Assembly: GCA_963744345.1 (NCBI GenBank)
Contig: CAVUTD010000017.1
Coordinates: forward strand, 124,001-188,000
From: DASTFP01 sp963744345
GTDB taxonomy: Bacteria; Verrucomicrobiota; Verrucomicrobiia; Chthoniobacterales; Terrimicrobiaceae
Direction of reading: 5' to 3'
DNA length: 64,000 bases
Of the stretch, positions 49,784 to 60,213 are shown in pieces (positions within the stretch are counted from its first letter, which is position 1; every line of letters starts with the position of its first letter). Below the pieces are notes generated by a model. It was not told where the DNA came from. It worked only from the letters and a program-made list of their open reading frames with translations, and searched no databases. A program made the position numbers and the translations under genes.

Positions 49784-51535
49784 TTGTCAGGGATGCCTTT
49801 GCTTTGTAAGAACCCGCATGTGCTTGAGCTAAATCCCGAGAACCAGGTCGCTGGGGTCCTCGCTCCAGCCTTTGCCCTTCGGGGTGCTAAGGATTTGGGC
49901 ATCGGAGATACCGAAGCGCTCAAGGAGCTAATCTCCTGGACGGCGCGGCACGGCCTTTCCGTGGTGCAGATTCTGCCGATCAACGAGACCGGCAGCGACA
50001 GCAGCCCTTACAATTTGCTGAGCGGCATGGCGATAGAGCCCACGACGATCGCCACCTTCCCCCACGTTCTGCCCGATTTGACTCAAGAGGATTTTGACCG
50101 CATCACGGCGCGGTTCGACATGAGCGATTTGTGCCAAGGATGTGTGAAACATCGCGAGCTCAAGAGGCTCAAGCGGCTGCTCCTCTACGCGGCCTTCAAG
50201 ACCTTCCGTTCTCGAAGCGCCAACAAGGCGCGGGCAAGTTCGTTCAGCGTGTTTGAAAAAAACAATGCCGACTGGCTGCTGAATTATGCGACCTATCGAG
50301 CCATAGTGAGTTGGCACGAGGAGTGCGAACTCTCCGAGAAATGGCCGCGAGAACACCGCTCGCCAACTGCCGTTCGGGTGTGGATCGAATCGCTCACTCC
50401 CTCAAGCAGGCGACACATTCGTGATCTTATGCGCTTCCACTCCTACGTGCAATGGATCGCCTTCACGCAATGGGTGGCAGTTCGCAAATATGCCGAGCGC
50501 CACAATGTTGCTCTGATGGGAGATGTGCCGGTCGGTGTCGGTCGGCAGAGCGCTGATGTGTGGCACGAGCCGGATATCTTCGATCTCAAACATTCGATCG
50601 GCGCACCTCCGGAGAGAGCCTTCAGAGCCGATCCCTTCACCGCAAAGTGGGGGCAAAACTGGGGCTTCCCACTCTACAATTGGGAACGCATGGCTGAGGA
50701 CAACTACGCTTGGTGGAGACGCCGGCTGAAACTCCTCATGAGCATTTTCCATCTACTGCGCGTGGATCATGCCCTTGGATTTTTCCGGGTTTACGCGTTC
50801 CCCTGGCAGCCCCAGGAGAACGCGAAATTTACCAATCTTTCACCCGAGCAAGCCATGGAGCTTACCGGTGGTGAATTGCCACGCTTCCTGGACCGCGATG
50901 ACACGACCGAAGAAAATCGCGAATACAACCGACAACACGGCGAGAAGCTTTTCAGGATGCTGCTCGAGGAAATCGGCACCCACCGACTCATTGCCGAAGA
51001 TCTTGGCGAGGTTGCTCCCTATGTTCGGCCCGCCTTGCAGCAGCTTGAGATCCCCGGCTTCAAGATCCCGCAGTGGGAACGCTCTGGCGACCGCCTAACT
51101 CCAGGCAGGGATTACCAGCGCTTGAGCGTGGCCACCTTTGCCACCCACGACCATCCTCCCCTTAAATCCCATTGGGACGAACTGTTTCGTGTTGCGCAAA
51201 GCGAGGATAAAATGCTTCGCGACGTCGCCATACATGCGATGTGGGAGTTGATGGATTTCTGCGGGTATCCCGAGATCAAGCTGCCGCAGGCCTACACTGG
51301 AGAGATCCAGGAAATTCTTCTTCACGGACTCTTCGCGAGCAATTCCTGGATCGCCATCCACATGATTGTCGACCTCTTCGGCACTGAAGATCGCTTCAAC
51401 GTACCAGGTTCTTTATGCGATGATAATTGGACCCAACGCATGTCGCTGCCGATCGAAAAATGGGACGCCGCATACAGTTCACCCCTTAAACTCGTCCGCC
51501 GGTCACTTTCTGAAACCGGAAGATCAACAAAATAA
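49784..51535 (+). CDS. malQ: 4-alpha-glucanotransferase (amylomaltase), GH77
   Basis: A 583-residue GH77 enzyme transferring maltosyl and longer units between glucans. Motifs are RVDHALGFFRVYAFP with the nucleophile Asp (near residue 327), LIAEDLGEVAPYVRPAL with the acid/base Glu (near 404), and VATFATHDHPPLKSHW with the third acidic residue. It begins with TTG 49784, eight bases after a good AGGAG ribosome binding site, which decides the start. It follows the mannosidase by 78 bp, so the two may form one transcript. With glycogen phosphorylase (57.7 kb) and trehalose synthase it fits maltodextrin and glycogen turnover. Confidence 0.94.
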   Translation: MSGMPLLCKNPHVLELNPENQVAGVLAPAFALRGAKDLGIGDTEALKELISWTARHGLSVVQILPINETGSDSSPYNLLSGMAIEPTTIATFPHVLPDLTQEDFDRITARFDMSDLCQGCVKHRELKRLKRLLLYAAFKTFRSRSANKARASSFSVFEKNNADWLLNYATYRAIVSWHEECELSEKWPREHRSPTAVRVWIESLTPSSRRHIRDLMRFHSYVQWIAFTQWVAVRKYAERHNVALMGDVPVGVGRQSADVWHEPDIFDLKHSIGAPPERAFRADPFTAKWGQNWGFPLYNWERMAEDNYAWWRRRLKLLMSIFHLLRVDHALGFFRVYAFPWQPQENAKFTNLSPEQAMELTGGELPRFLDRDDTTEENREYNRQHGEKLFRMLLEEIGTHRLIAEDLGEVAPYVRPALQQLEIPGFKIPQWERSGDRLTPGRDYQRLSVATFATHDHPPLKSHWDELFRVAQSEDKMLRDVAIHAMWELMDFCGYPEIKLPQAYTGEIQEILLHGLFASNSWIAIHMIVDLFGTEDRFNVPGSLCDDNWTQRMSLPIEKWDAAYSSPLKLVRRSLSETGRSTK

Positions 51536-51604
51536 CCAAAACCGGGTATTGCGGAACGGCCCGGGATCTGCTTACTAGGCTTGATAGGCAACGACCTTCG
51601 TAAA

Positions 51605-51937
51605 ATGGCAAACCTTACAAAACGGGATTTAGTGATGCGGATCAGCAGAGAGACCGGGCTGGTTCAGCAAGATGTTTTCGATGTCATCCAAAAGACGCTC
51701 GACTATATCACTGAGGCTCTTTCCAAAGGGCAGGACGTGGAGTTGCGCAACTTCGGTGTCTTTGAAGTCCGACTTACCAAATCGCGCGTCGGCCGCAACC
51801 CGCACAAGCCCGAGCGCGACGTCGTGATTCCGGCGCGGGCAACCGTAAAGTTCAAGTCGGGCAAGATTATGCGGCAGCGCGTTCTTCTGCGCACCGAAGA
51901 GCTAAAAAATGTTGTGAAAGACGAGGCGACGGCGTGA
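51605..51937 (+). CDS. HU/IHF-family DNA-binding protein
   Basis: A 110-residue nucleoid protein. The N-terminal dimerising helices read ANLTKRDLVMRISRETGLVQQDVFDVIQKTLDYITEALSKGQDVELRNFGVFEV, and the DNA-binding arm RVGRNPHKPERDVVIPARATVKFKSGK. The R-N-P tip that intercalates DNA is present. A basic C-terminal extension of about 15 residues is longer than in HU of E. coli. The frame is open from 51581, but ATG 51605 matches the family start. It precedes the large uvrA by 21 bp and is probably co-transcribed. Confidence 0.93.
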   Translation: MANLTKRDLVMRISRETGLVQQDVFDVIQKTLDYITEALSKGQDVELRNFGVFEVRLTKSRVGRNPHKPERDVVIPARATVKFKSGKIMRQRVLLRTEELKNVVKDEATA

Positions 51938-51958
51938 TTTTTCGTCGTAAAATGGGCG

Positions 51959-54900
51959 GTGTCTTCCATCATACGCGTCCGTGGCGCGCGTCAAAACAAT
52001 CTGCGCAGCATTGACCTCGACCTGCCGCTTGGGCGGCTGATCGTTGTTACAGGTCCGAGCGGCAGCGGCAAATCCAGCCTCGCCTTCGATACCCTCTATG
52101 CGGAGGGTCAGCGGCGCTATGTCGAGACTTTCAGCCCATACACGAGGCAGTTCCTCGAAAGGATGGACAAGCCGAAAGCGGACTTGATCGACGGGATTCC
52201 TCCGGCCATCGCCATAGAGCAAGCAAATCCGGTCAAAACGACGCGTTCTACGGTCGGCACAATTACCGAGATCAACGACTATCTAAAGTTGTTCTTCCCG
52301 CGCGTTGCGAGCGCGTATTGTCCGTCGTGCGAGCGTGAAATCCGCACCGAAACTTTGGGCTCCGTGGTCGAACAGGTTTCTCGCGACTATTCAGGGCAAC
52401 AAATCCTGGTAACCTTTGGCATTGCGGTGCCGGCGGGGACGGTTCCCGCCGACTTCTTCGACTTTCTCCGGCAGCAAGGCTATCTGCGTGTCTGGCTCGC
52501 GGGAGAAGCCATTCGCACCGATGAACCAGCGGAAGTAGAACGGCTGCCTGCCGTGGTTCCTGTCATACAGGACCGCTTGGCGGTCACCATCGAGAATCAT
52601 TCTCGATTGAGCGAGGCCATCGAGGCATCATTGCGATTCGGCTCCGGTAAGATTCAAATCGTCGCTGAGGGGTCTACTCATCCGTTCTCGACCGGATGGC
52701 ACTGTCCGCACTGTGATATTGCTATCCGCTCGCCTAGTCCCGGGCTATTTACTTTCAACAATCCGTTGGGGGCGTGTCCGGAATGCCGTGGTTTCGGCCG
52801 CATCATCGGCATTGATTGGAACCACGTCTTACCGGATCGCTCGCTCTCCATCAGATCGGGAGTGATTAGACCTTTTCAGAGCGGGCAATCGAAGGAATGC
52901 CAGCGTGATCTCCTCAGGGCGGCTGCGCGAAATGACGTCGACGTGGATTCTCCTTTTGATGAGCTGCCCAAGGCGGATCAGGACTGGATCATCCACGGAG
53001 AGGGCGGCGACCCCGAGGAAGCCTGGCAGAACGGGCAATGGTACGGAGTGAAGGGATTCTTTGACTGGCTTGAGTCGAAGACCTACAAAATGCACATCCG
53101 GGTGCTGCTCAGCCGCTACAGGAGTTACCAGCCTTGTCCGAGATGCCAGGGCGCGCGGTTGCAGCCTGAGGCACTTAATTTTCGAATCGAACCGGCGCAC
53201 AAAACCCTGCCGGAGATCGCCGGCACACCGATCGGGGACTTGCAAAGAGAATTTTCCGCCACACGGCTGCCGTCCTCTGATTCCACTGCGGTTCTGTTGA
53301 GAGATCAGATCCTTTCGCGGCTGAGCTATATGAACGAGGTCGGACTAGGTTATCTGACCTTGGATCGCCCCACGCGCACACTCTCGGGAGGCGAGATCGA
53401 GCGCGTCAATCTCACAACCTGCCTCGGAGCCTCGCTGGTGAGCACGCTCTTCGTGATGGATGAGCCTACCGTCGGCCTCCATCCTCGCGATACCGGTAAA
53501 TTGGTGAACGTCATGCACGCTTTGCGCGAGAAGGGAAATACCCTCATCGTCGTCGAACACGAAGAGGCTGTGATCCGCAACGCCGATCACATCGTTGATC
53601 TAGGACCTGGACGCGGCGCAGAGGGAGGCCGGCTCATGTTTTGCGGACCTGCCGCCCAGATTGAGAACCCAGCTTTTCCGATCCCGGATTCACTCACGGT
53701 GGACTACCTTCGCGGCAATAAGAGTATCCCTGTTCCTAAACGACGCCGCAGAGCGAAACAGATGATCAAGATGTCCGGCGTCCAACACAACAATTTGCGC
53801 GACCTCGAGGTCGAGGTTCCGCTGGGTGTTCTCTGCTGCGTTACGGGAGTCTCCGGCTCGGGCAAAAGCTCCTTGGTGCACGATGTCCTCTACCGCAATC
53901 TCGCGGGCGATTTCCACAGAAGCCCGCGGATTAGCTCGGTCCCTGACAATCACCACGTCGTCGGCTTCTGCCGCTCTCTCACCGGTGATGAAGAAATCGA
54001 TGAAGTCGTCATGGTCGATCAGTCTCCTCTGGCTCGAAGCCCGCGATCAACTCCGGCGCTCTACATCGGGGTCTACGACGCCATTCGCGAGCTTTTTGGG
54101 ACACAGCCCGACGCGCTCTCCGCCGGCCTCTCGCCCTCATCTTTTTCCTTCAACGCGGGGGACGGGCGGTGTGAGCGCTGCTCGGGTATCGGCTTCGAAA
54201 AGGTGGAAATGCAGTTTCTGAGCGATCTTTACCTGCGCTGCCCGGAGTGCGAAGGGCGCCGCTTCCAGCGTCATGTCCTGCAAATTCGTTTTCGTCACCG
54301 ATCGATCCACGACGTGTTGGCAATGACCGCGCGGGATGCCATCATATTTTTCGATGGAGACGATCGGATAACAGCTCCTCTCGAACTGCTCGCCGAGGTC
54401 GGCCTCGATTACCTCCGGCTTGGTCAGCCCGTCAACGCGTTAAGCGGCGGCGAATCGCAACGTCTCAAGCTGGCCGGTCATCTCGCGGAGAGCCGGGAGT
54501 CCAGCGCCCTGCTCATCTTCGATGAACCCACGACCGGTCTGCACTTTGACGACGTTGCCCGTTTGCTTGGAGTGTTCCAACGCCTTGTCGATGAGGGCAA
54601 CAGCCTGGTGGTCATTGAGCACAACATCGAGGTCATCAAATGCGCCGACTGGGTAGTCGATCTCGGCCCGGAGGCAGGCGATCAAGGTGGGACCCTCGTC
54701 GCCGCAGGAACCCCAGAGCAGGTCGCGTTATGCGAGGCGTCGCACACGGGGCGTTTTCTGAGAGATGTTCTCAGCAATCGCGATGGACGCCTCAGGTTTC
54801 CTTCCAGCCAACAACCTGTTGTCCCGTCCTTTGCCGGAGCTGCCTCGGGGACAATCCATGTGGCCGGCGCGCGTGAACACAATCTGAAAAACATCACCGT

Positions 54901-57505
54901 CGACATCCCGCGTGAAAAGATTGTCGTGGTTACCGGGCTGAGTGGGTCGGGAAAATCAACGCTGGCCTTTGACATTCTCTTCGCGGAGGGACAGCGCCGT
55001 TTCCTGGACAGCATGTCTGCCTATGCGCGGCAATTTGTGCAGCAACTGGAAAAACCCGACGTGGACTCCATCGAGGGTTTGCCGCCCAGCGTTGCCATCG
55101 AACAACGCGTCACTCGCGGCGGCGGCAAATCGACTGTCGCGACGATCACTGAGGTCTACCACTTCTTGCGCCTGCTATTCTCAAAGCTCGGCACGCAATA
55201 TTGCCCCGCTTGTGGTGTCGCCGTGCAAAAACAGACACTCTCCGCGATCACCGCCGTCGTCCAACGACTTGCCCGCCGCGGCGCAGTCCAGGTCTTTGCC
55301 CCGCTCATTAGAGGACGAAAAGGCTTCCATACGCGAGTCGCACAATGGGCCGCTCGGCAAGGAATTGACTTCCTTCTGGTGGACGAACAACTCACGCCTG
55401 TGGCGGACTTCACAAAGCTCGCGCGCTTTAAGGAACACTCTATCGATGCCTTGATCGGTGATATCCCCGCCCGCGGAGATCCAAAAAAATTGGTCCAACG
55501 TGCGCTCGAGATCGGCAAGGGATCTGCCCGAGTCCGCGACAGCCTCGGCCGCTTTCACATCGTTAGCTCTGAAATGAACTGCCCGGATTGCGGGCGCGCT
55601 TTCGAACCGCTTGATCCACGTCTTTTCTCCTTTAGCTCACCGCACGGGTGGTGCGCGCACTGCCGTGGCTTTGGAGAAGTCTGGCAGGATTATTCGGGCA
55701 AGGAATTCGATTCCATCCTTGAAGCCGAACTGGCGGAAGAACGCAGCCATGAAGCTCTCGACGACGATGAAGCGCGCCGCTGTCCGACGTGCACGGGAAC
55801 TCGGATCAACGAGACGGCTCGCAACGTTTTCCTCCAGGGTCAGACGATCACCAGCGTCACTCAAAGGTCCGCCGAGGGCTCTCTGGCGATCATTCAAAAT
55901 CTTAAGTTCCGCGGAAACGACAGGGAAGTCGCGGCGGATATCGTTGCTGAAATCACGCAACGACTCCGTTTTCTTTGTCAGGTTGGATTGAACTACCTCA
56001 CCCTGGACCGTGCTGCGAACTCGCTCAGCGGTGGCGAATCCCAACGCATACGGTTGGCGGCTCAGCTGGGTTCAAATCTTCGCGGCGTGCTCTACGTTCT
56101 TGACGAACCGACAATCGGCCTCCATGCCCGGGACAACTTCCGGCTCCTCGACGCTTTGGAGACGCTCGCCCTGAATGGCAATTCGCTCGTGATTGTCGAG
56201 CATGACGAAGAGACCATGCGTCGGGCGGATCACATCATAGACCTTGGGCCACACGCCGGCGCACATGGCGGCGGGATCGTGGCGGCCGGCCCGCTTCGCG
56301 AAATTCTCTCCCACCCGGATTCGCTGACCGGCAGGTGCTTGAAGCATCCGATGCGACATCCCTCGCGAGGATTCCGGCGAAATCTGGCCGAGGCCCCTGG
56401 TTGGATCGAGCTCATCGGTGCACGCCTCCACAATTTAAAGGGTCTGGACGTTCGGTTCCCTCTCAACCGTCTCACCGTCGTCAGCGGAATTTCCGGATCT
56501 GGCAAGAGCACGCTCATCCGGGGTGTGCTCCTCCCCGCTGTCAGGGAAGCGCTCACTCGGAGATTTCGCGTAAGCGGCCGGGCAAGAGACCCGTTTGTCG
56601 CCGACACGGCATGCTATCAGGCCATCAGGGGCCTTGAGGCACTCGGAGCGGTGCTAGAAGTGGATCAATCTCCCATCGGCAAAACCTCTCGCTCAACGCC
56701 CGCGACATACATCAAGGTATTCGATGAAATTCGGGCTCTCTATGCCAGCGTGCCAGCTGCCCGGATGCGAGGGTACACCGGAAGCCGGTTTTCTTTCAAC
56801 AATGAGGGCGGTCGATGCGACGCATGCCAAGGGCAGGGAGTTATCAAGCTAGAAATGAACTTCCTCCCGCCGTCGTACATCCCGTGTCAGGAATGCGGCG
56901 GAAAGCGTTACAACGCCTCGACGCTGGAAATCGCCTACAATGGCAAGTCCATCGGTGATGTCATGGAAATGACGGCCGAGCAGGCCGCCGAGTTCTTCGC
57001 CCCGCATCCGAAAATACGCAGGGCGCTCGATCTTCTGGTGGAAACAGGTCTGGGTTACCTGCAAGTGGGCCAGCCCAGCCCAACCCTGAGCGGCGGCGAA
57101 GCCCAGCGCATCAAGCTTGTCACCCAACTCACGCGGCGCGCAACTGCCTCGGCAGAGGAAATCCAAACCACCCGCCGAGGAAAATCTACCCTCTACATCC
57201 TTGAAGAACCAACCATCGGCCTGCACGCCCATGACGTGACCCGGCTGGTCAAAATCCTGCACCGCCTCGTCGATGAAGGTGGAACCGTCATTGTTATTGA
57301 GCATCACCTGGATCTGATCGCAGAAGCGGACTATGTCGTGGATCTTGGCCCTGAAGCTGGCGACCAGGGAGGCGAGCTCGTCGCTTGCGGAAGCCCCGAG
57401 GAAATTGCGCATTCGAAACGCAGCCAAACCGCGCCTTTCCTCCGCAACATACTTAAAAGCGACACATCTCGGCAATTGCAACGCCGACCGGCGCCCGTTC
57501 CCTGA
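51959..57505 (+). CDS. uvrA: Double-length excinuclease ABC subunit A (tandem UvrA fusion)
   Basis: An 1,848-residue protein made of two complete UvrA-like halves in tandem. Half one (to about residue 930) has Walker A sites near residues 32 (GPSGSGKSS) and 629 (GVSGSGKSS). Half two has them near 991 (GLSGSGKST) and 1508 (GISGSGKST). Each half has the UvrA-specific signature LSGGE and zinc-binding CxxC pairs, such as CPSCEREI, CPHC, CPECRGFG, CPDCGRAF and CDACQGQG. One protein thus mimics the UvrA dimer, which recognises bulky DNA lesions and loads UvrB. The two halves have diverged clearly, so a recent duplication error is excluded. Long UvrA forms are known in several bacteria. Start GTG 51959 is adopted because the conserved text begins at IIRVRGARQNNL. 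Confidence 0.95.
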   Translation: MSSIIRVRGARQNNLRSIDLDLPLGRLIVVTGPSGSGKSSLAFDTLYAEGQRRYVETFSPYTRQFLERMDKPKADLIDGIPPAIAIEQANPVKTTRSTVGTITEINDYLKLFFPRVASAYCPSCEREIRTETLGSVVEQVSRDYSGQQILVTFGIAVPAGTVPADFFDFLRQQGYLRVWLAGEAIRTDEPAEVERLPAVVPVIQDRLAVTIENHSRLSEAIEASLRFGSGKIQIVAEGSTHPFSTGWHCPHCDIAIRSPSPGLFTFNNPLGACPECRGFGRIIGIDWNHVLPDRSLSIRSGVIRPFQSGQSKECQRDLLRAAARNDVDVDSPFDELPKADQDWIIHGEGGDPEEAWQNGQWYGVKGFFDWLESKTYKMHIRVLLSRYRSYQPCPRCQGARLQPEALNFRIEPAHKTLPEIAGTPIGDLQREFSATRLPSSDSTAVLLRDQILSRLSYMNEVGLGYLTLDRPTRTLSGGEIERVNLTTCLGASLVSTLFVMDEPTVGLHPRDTGKLVNVMHALREKGNTLIVVEHEEAVIRNADHIVDLGPGRGAEGGRLMFCGPAAQIENPAFPIPDSLTVDYLRGNKSIPVPKRRRRAKQMIKMSGVQHNNLRDLEVEVPLGVLCCVTGVSGSGKSSLVHDVLYRNLAGDFHRSPRISSVPDNHHVVGFCRSLTGDEEIDEVVMVDQSPLARSPRSTPALYIGVYDAIRELFGTQPDALSAGLSPSSFSFNAGDGRCERCSGIGFEKVEMQFLSDLYLRCPECEGRRFQRHVLQIRFRHRSIHDVLAMTARDAIIFFDGDDRITAPLELLAEVGLDYLRLGQPVNALSGGESQRLKLAGHLAESRESSALLIFDEPTTGLHFDDVARLLGVFQRLVDEGNSLVVIEHNIEVIKCADWVVDLGPEAGDQGGTLVAAGTPEQVALCEASHTGRFLRDVLSNRDGRLRFPSSQQPVVPSFAGAASGTIHVAGAREHNLKNITVDIPREKIVVVTGLSGSGKSTLAFDILFAEGQRRFLDSMSAYARQFVQQLEKPDVDSIEGLPPSVAIEQRVTRGGGKSTVATITEVYHFLRLLFSKLGTQYCPACGVAVQKQTLSAITAVVQRLARRGAVQVFAPLIRGRKGFHTRVAQWAARQGIDFLLVDEQLTPVADFTKLARFKEHSIDALIGDIPARGDPKKLVQRALEIGKGSARVRDSLGRFHIVSSEMNCPDCGRAFEPLDPRLFSFSSPHGWCAHCRGFGEVWQDYSGKEFDSILEAELAEERSHEALDDDEARRCPTCTGTRINETARNVFLQGQTITSVTQRSAEGSLAIIQNLKFRGNDREVAADIVAEITQRLRFLCQVGLNYLTLDRAANSLSGGESQRIRLAAQLGSNLRGVLYVLDEPTIGLHARDNFRLLDALETLALNGNSLVIVEHDEETMRRADHIIDLGPHAGAHGGGIVAAGPLREILSHPDSLTGRCLKHPMRHPSRGFRRNLAEAPGWIELIGARLHNLKGLDVRFPLNRLTVVSGISGSGKSTLIRGVLLPAVREALTRRFRVSGRARDPFVADTACYQAIRGLEALGAVLEVDQSPIGKTSRSTPATYIKVFDEIRALYASVPAARMRGYTGSRFSFNNEGGRCDACQGQGVIKLEMNFLPPSYIPCQECGGKRYNASTLEIAYNGKSIGDVMEMTAEQAAEFFAPHPKIRRALDLLVETGLGYLQVGQPSPTLSGGEAQRIKLVTQLTRRATASAEEIQTTRRGKSTLYILEEPTIGLHAHDVTRLVKILHRLVDEGGTVIVIEHHLDLIAEADYVVDLGPEAGDQGGELVACGSPEEIAHSKRSQTAPFLRNILKSDTSRQLQRRPAPVP

Positions 57506-57604
57506 AGTTGCCAAGACCGGCCCGTTCAGCAATTCCGTGCGCTCTTAAACAACATGTAAGGAACAGAGTCGGTCGTGGATAGCCGGTGGCTGTGAGGGCC
57601 TCCC

Positions 57605-57624
57605 CCACCTTCGTCATGAGGTGG
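57605..57624. repeat. Hairpin in the uvrA-glgP gap
   Basis: CCACCT (57605-57610) pairs perfectly with AGGTGG (57619-57624) across an 8-base loop. It lies about 100 bp after the uvrA stop. There is no T-run directly after it, so terminator function is unproven. Confidence 0.4.
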
Positions 57625-57702
57625 ACCGATGATTCACAACCTGGGACGGTTCCTTGTTTTCTTTTTCGTCCTTTTCTCTGGTAAACAACGGCCGCCAATG
57701 TT

Positions 57703-60213
57703 GTGAACAACCTCGCATCGGCTCCATCCTTTCGGCGCCAAGCAGATCACGACCTTATGAATTCAGTTAAAAAAAACCGCCACGGTCTCACCGCCGACGA
57801 AATCAAGCAGGCCTTTCGCGATAATCTCTGCTCCGGAATGGGCCGACTCGAAGCTACCGCGACGAAGCATGATCTCTACGTCGCGCTTGCGCTGACCGTC
57901 CGCGAGAGGCTCTTTGAGCGCACCGTCGCAAGCATGGAAAACTACGGCGGGGCGAACGCGCGCCGCGTGGCCTATCTCTCCGCAGAGTTTTTGCCTGGTC
58001 CGCATCTCGCGAACAATCTGCTCAACCTCGGGATCACCGAGCGAGCCCGGGAGGCATTGCATGGGCTCGGCTACGATCTTGATGAGATCCTCGCGCAGGA
58101 GGAAGAGCCAGGTCTCGGCAATGGTGGCCTCGGGCGACTCGCCTCCTGTTACCTGGATTCGCTCGCGTCCGTCCAAGTGCCGGCAATTGGCTATGGCATC
58201 CGCTATGAGTTCGGCATCTTCGACCAGGTCCTCTGCGAGGGCTGGCAGCACGAAATCACCGACAAGTGGCTGCGCAACGGTAATCCTTGGGAGATCCCAC
58301 GCTCAGAGATCGCCTATGGAGTGAAGTTCGGAGGACACACCGAGGCCTGGACAGACGAACAGGGCCACTATCGCGTGCGTTGGATTCCTGAGACCGAGGT
58401 GAAAGGGGTGGCGTACGACACGCCGATCCTGGGCTACCGCGTCGAGACATGCAACATCCTCCGGCTGTGGAAAGCTGAGGCGGTCGAGTCGTTCGACTTC
58501 GCCGCATTCAACCTCGGCGACTACGATCGCGCCGTTGAGGAAAAGGTTTCGTCGGAGACGATCACCAAGGTGCTTTACCCGAACGACGAAACCCATCGCG
58601 GCAAGGAGCTCCGGCTCAAGCAGCAGTTCTTTTTCACGAGCTGCTCGCTGCAAGACATGCTGCACATCCATGCGATGCTCGGCGGCAAACCCGCGACCCT
58701 CCACGAAAAATGGGCCGCGCAACTCAACGACACGCATCCGGCGGTCGCAGTCGCCGAGCTGATGCGGCTGCTCATTGACGAACACGGACTCCCTTGGGAG
58801 CAGGCGTGGGAGGTCACCCGCTCAACCTTCGCTTACACTAATCACACGCTGCTTCCAGAGGCGTTGGAGAAATGGACGGTCGATCTTTTCGGCACGCTGC
58901 TCCCGCGGCATCTCGAAATCGTTTTCGAGATCAATCGCCGTTTCCTCGAGGAGGTTCGCGCTCAATTTCCCGATGACGCTGCCCGTATCGAACACCTCTC
59001 CCTCATAGATGAAAGCGGGCTGCGCTACGTGCGCATGGCACATCTTGCGTGCCTTGGCAGCCATACGATCAATGGCGTCGCGCAACTCCACTCGGAACTG
59101 CTCAAACAGACCGTGCTGCGCGATTTTGCCGAGCTGTGGCCCACGAAATTCTGCAATGTCACGAACGGTGTGACGCCGCGCCGCTTCGTCGCGGTCAGCA
59201 ATCCCGGACTCACGCAGCTCATTACCGCACACATCGGCGACCGTTGGCTGCACGACCTCGGCCACCTCAGCCAACTGGAACGGCTGGCGGACGACGCGGA
59301 ATTTCAGCGGCAGTGGCGCAACGTAAAACTTGCTAACAAAAAACGGCTCGCCGCGCTCATCGCCGAGCGCACCGGCATCGCCGTCGCACCCGAGTCTCTC
59401 TTCGACGTGCAAGTAAAGCGTATCCACGAATACAAACGGCAACATCTCGCCGTGCTCCACATCCTCGCGCTTTATCTGCGACTGCGGCGCGATCCGGACA
59501 CGAATCTACCCGCCCGCAGTTTCATCTTCGGAGGCAAAGCCGCACCGGGATATTTTCTCGCGAAGCGCATCATTAAACTAATCAATAGCGTCGGCGAAAC
59601 CGTGCATGCCGACCCCGCTACGCGCGATCGACTGAAGGTCGTCTTCTTTCCTGACTTTAATGTAAAGAACGCGCACTTCATCTATCCCGCTGCTGACTTA
59701 TCCGAACAAATCTCCACTGCCGGCAAGGAAGCCAGCGGCACGGGCAATATGAAATTTTCGCTCAACGGCGCGCTCACCATTGGCACCCTCGACGGCGCGA
59801 ATGTCGAAATCCGGGAGGCAGTCGGCCCGGAGAACTTCTTCCTCTTTGGCCTGGCCGCGGCCGAGGTCGCGGAGGTGAAGTCGCGCGGCTATCGGCCCAG
59901 GGATCACTACGAACAAAGTGCCACGCTGCGGGAAGTCATCGATTTCATTGCGAGTGGCTCAATTTGCGGCGGCAACGTCGAGCTGTTCCGCCCGATCGTC
60001 GAAAATCTCCTCGATCATGATCCTTTCCTCGTGTTAGCCGATTACGAAGCGTACCTGGACGCGCAGGAGCGAGTGGGCGCTCTCTGGAATGATCCGCTCG
60101 GATGGACGCGCCAGTCGATCCTCAACACCGCGCGCATGGGGAAATTCTCCTCCGACCGCTCGATCCGCGAGTATTGCGAGCGCGTGTGGAAAATCAACCC
60201 CGGACAACCGTAG
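57703..60213 (+). CDS. glgP: Glycogen/starch/alpha-glucan phosphorylase
   Basis: An 836-residue GT35 enzyme releasing glucose-1-phosphate from glycogen or maltodextrins using pyridoxal phosphate. Motifs are RRVAYLSAEFLPG near the start, GNGGLGRLASCYLDSLA, WAAQLNDTHPAVAVAELMRLL, LAHLG-like RMAHLACLGSHTINGVAQLHSEL, FCNVTNGVTPRRF, and the PLP site EASGTGNMKFSLNGALTIGTLDGAN with Lys684. GTG 57703 gives the full frame; ATG 57757 (NSVKKNRHG) is an alternative since the family-like text begins later. It works with malQ and trehalose synthase in glucan turnover. It shares no operon with them. Confidence 0.95.
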   Translation: MNNLASAPSFRRQADHDLMNSVKKNRHGLTADEIKQAFRDNLCSGMGRLEATATKHDLYVALALTVRERLFERTVASMENYGGANARRVAYLSAEFLPGPHLANNLLNLGITERAREALHGLGYDLDEILAQEEEPGLGNGGLGRLASCYLDSLASVQVPAIGYGIRYEFGIFDQVLCEGWQHEITDKWLRNGNPWEIPRSEIAYGVKFGGHTEAWTDEQGHYRVRWIPETEVKGVAYDTPILGYRVETCNILRLWKAEAVESFDFAAFNLGDYDRAVEEKVSSETITKVLYPNDETHRGKELRLKQQFFFTSCSLQDMLHIHAMLGGKPATLHEKWAAQLNDTHPAVAVAELMRLLIDEHGLPWEQAWEVTRSTFAYTNHTLLPEALEKWTVDLFGTLLPRHLEIVFEINRRFLEEVRAQFPDDAARIEHLSLIDESGLRYVRMAHLACLGSHTINGVAQLHSELLKQTVLRDFAELWPTKFCNVTNGVTPRRFVAVSNPGLTQLITAHIGDRWLHDLGHLSQLERLADDAEFQRQWRNVKLANKKRLAALIAERTGIAVAPESLFDVQVKRIHEYKRQHLAVLHILALYLRLRRDPDTNLPARSFIFGGKAAPGYFLAKRIIKLINSVGETVHADPATRDRLKVVFFPDFNVKNAHFIYPAADLSEQISTAGKEASGTGNMKFSLNGALTIGTLDGANVEIREAVGPENFFLFGLAAAEVAEVKSRGYRPRDHYEQSATLREVIDFIASGSICGGNVELFRPIVENLLDHDPFLVLADYEAYLDAQERVGALWNDPLGWTRQSILNTARMGKFSSDRSIREYCERVWKINPGQP

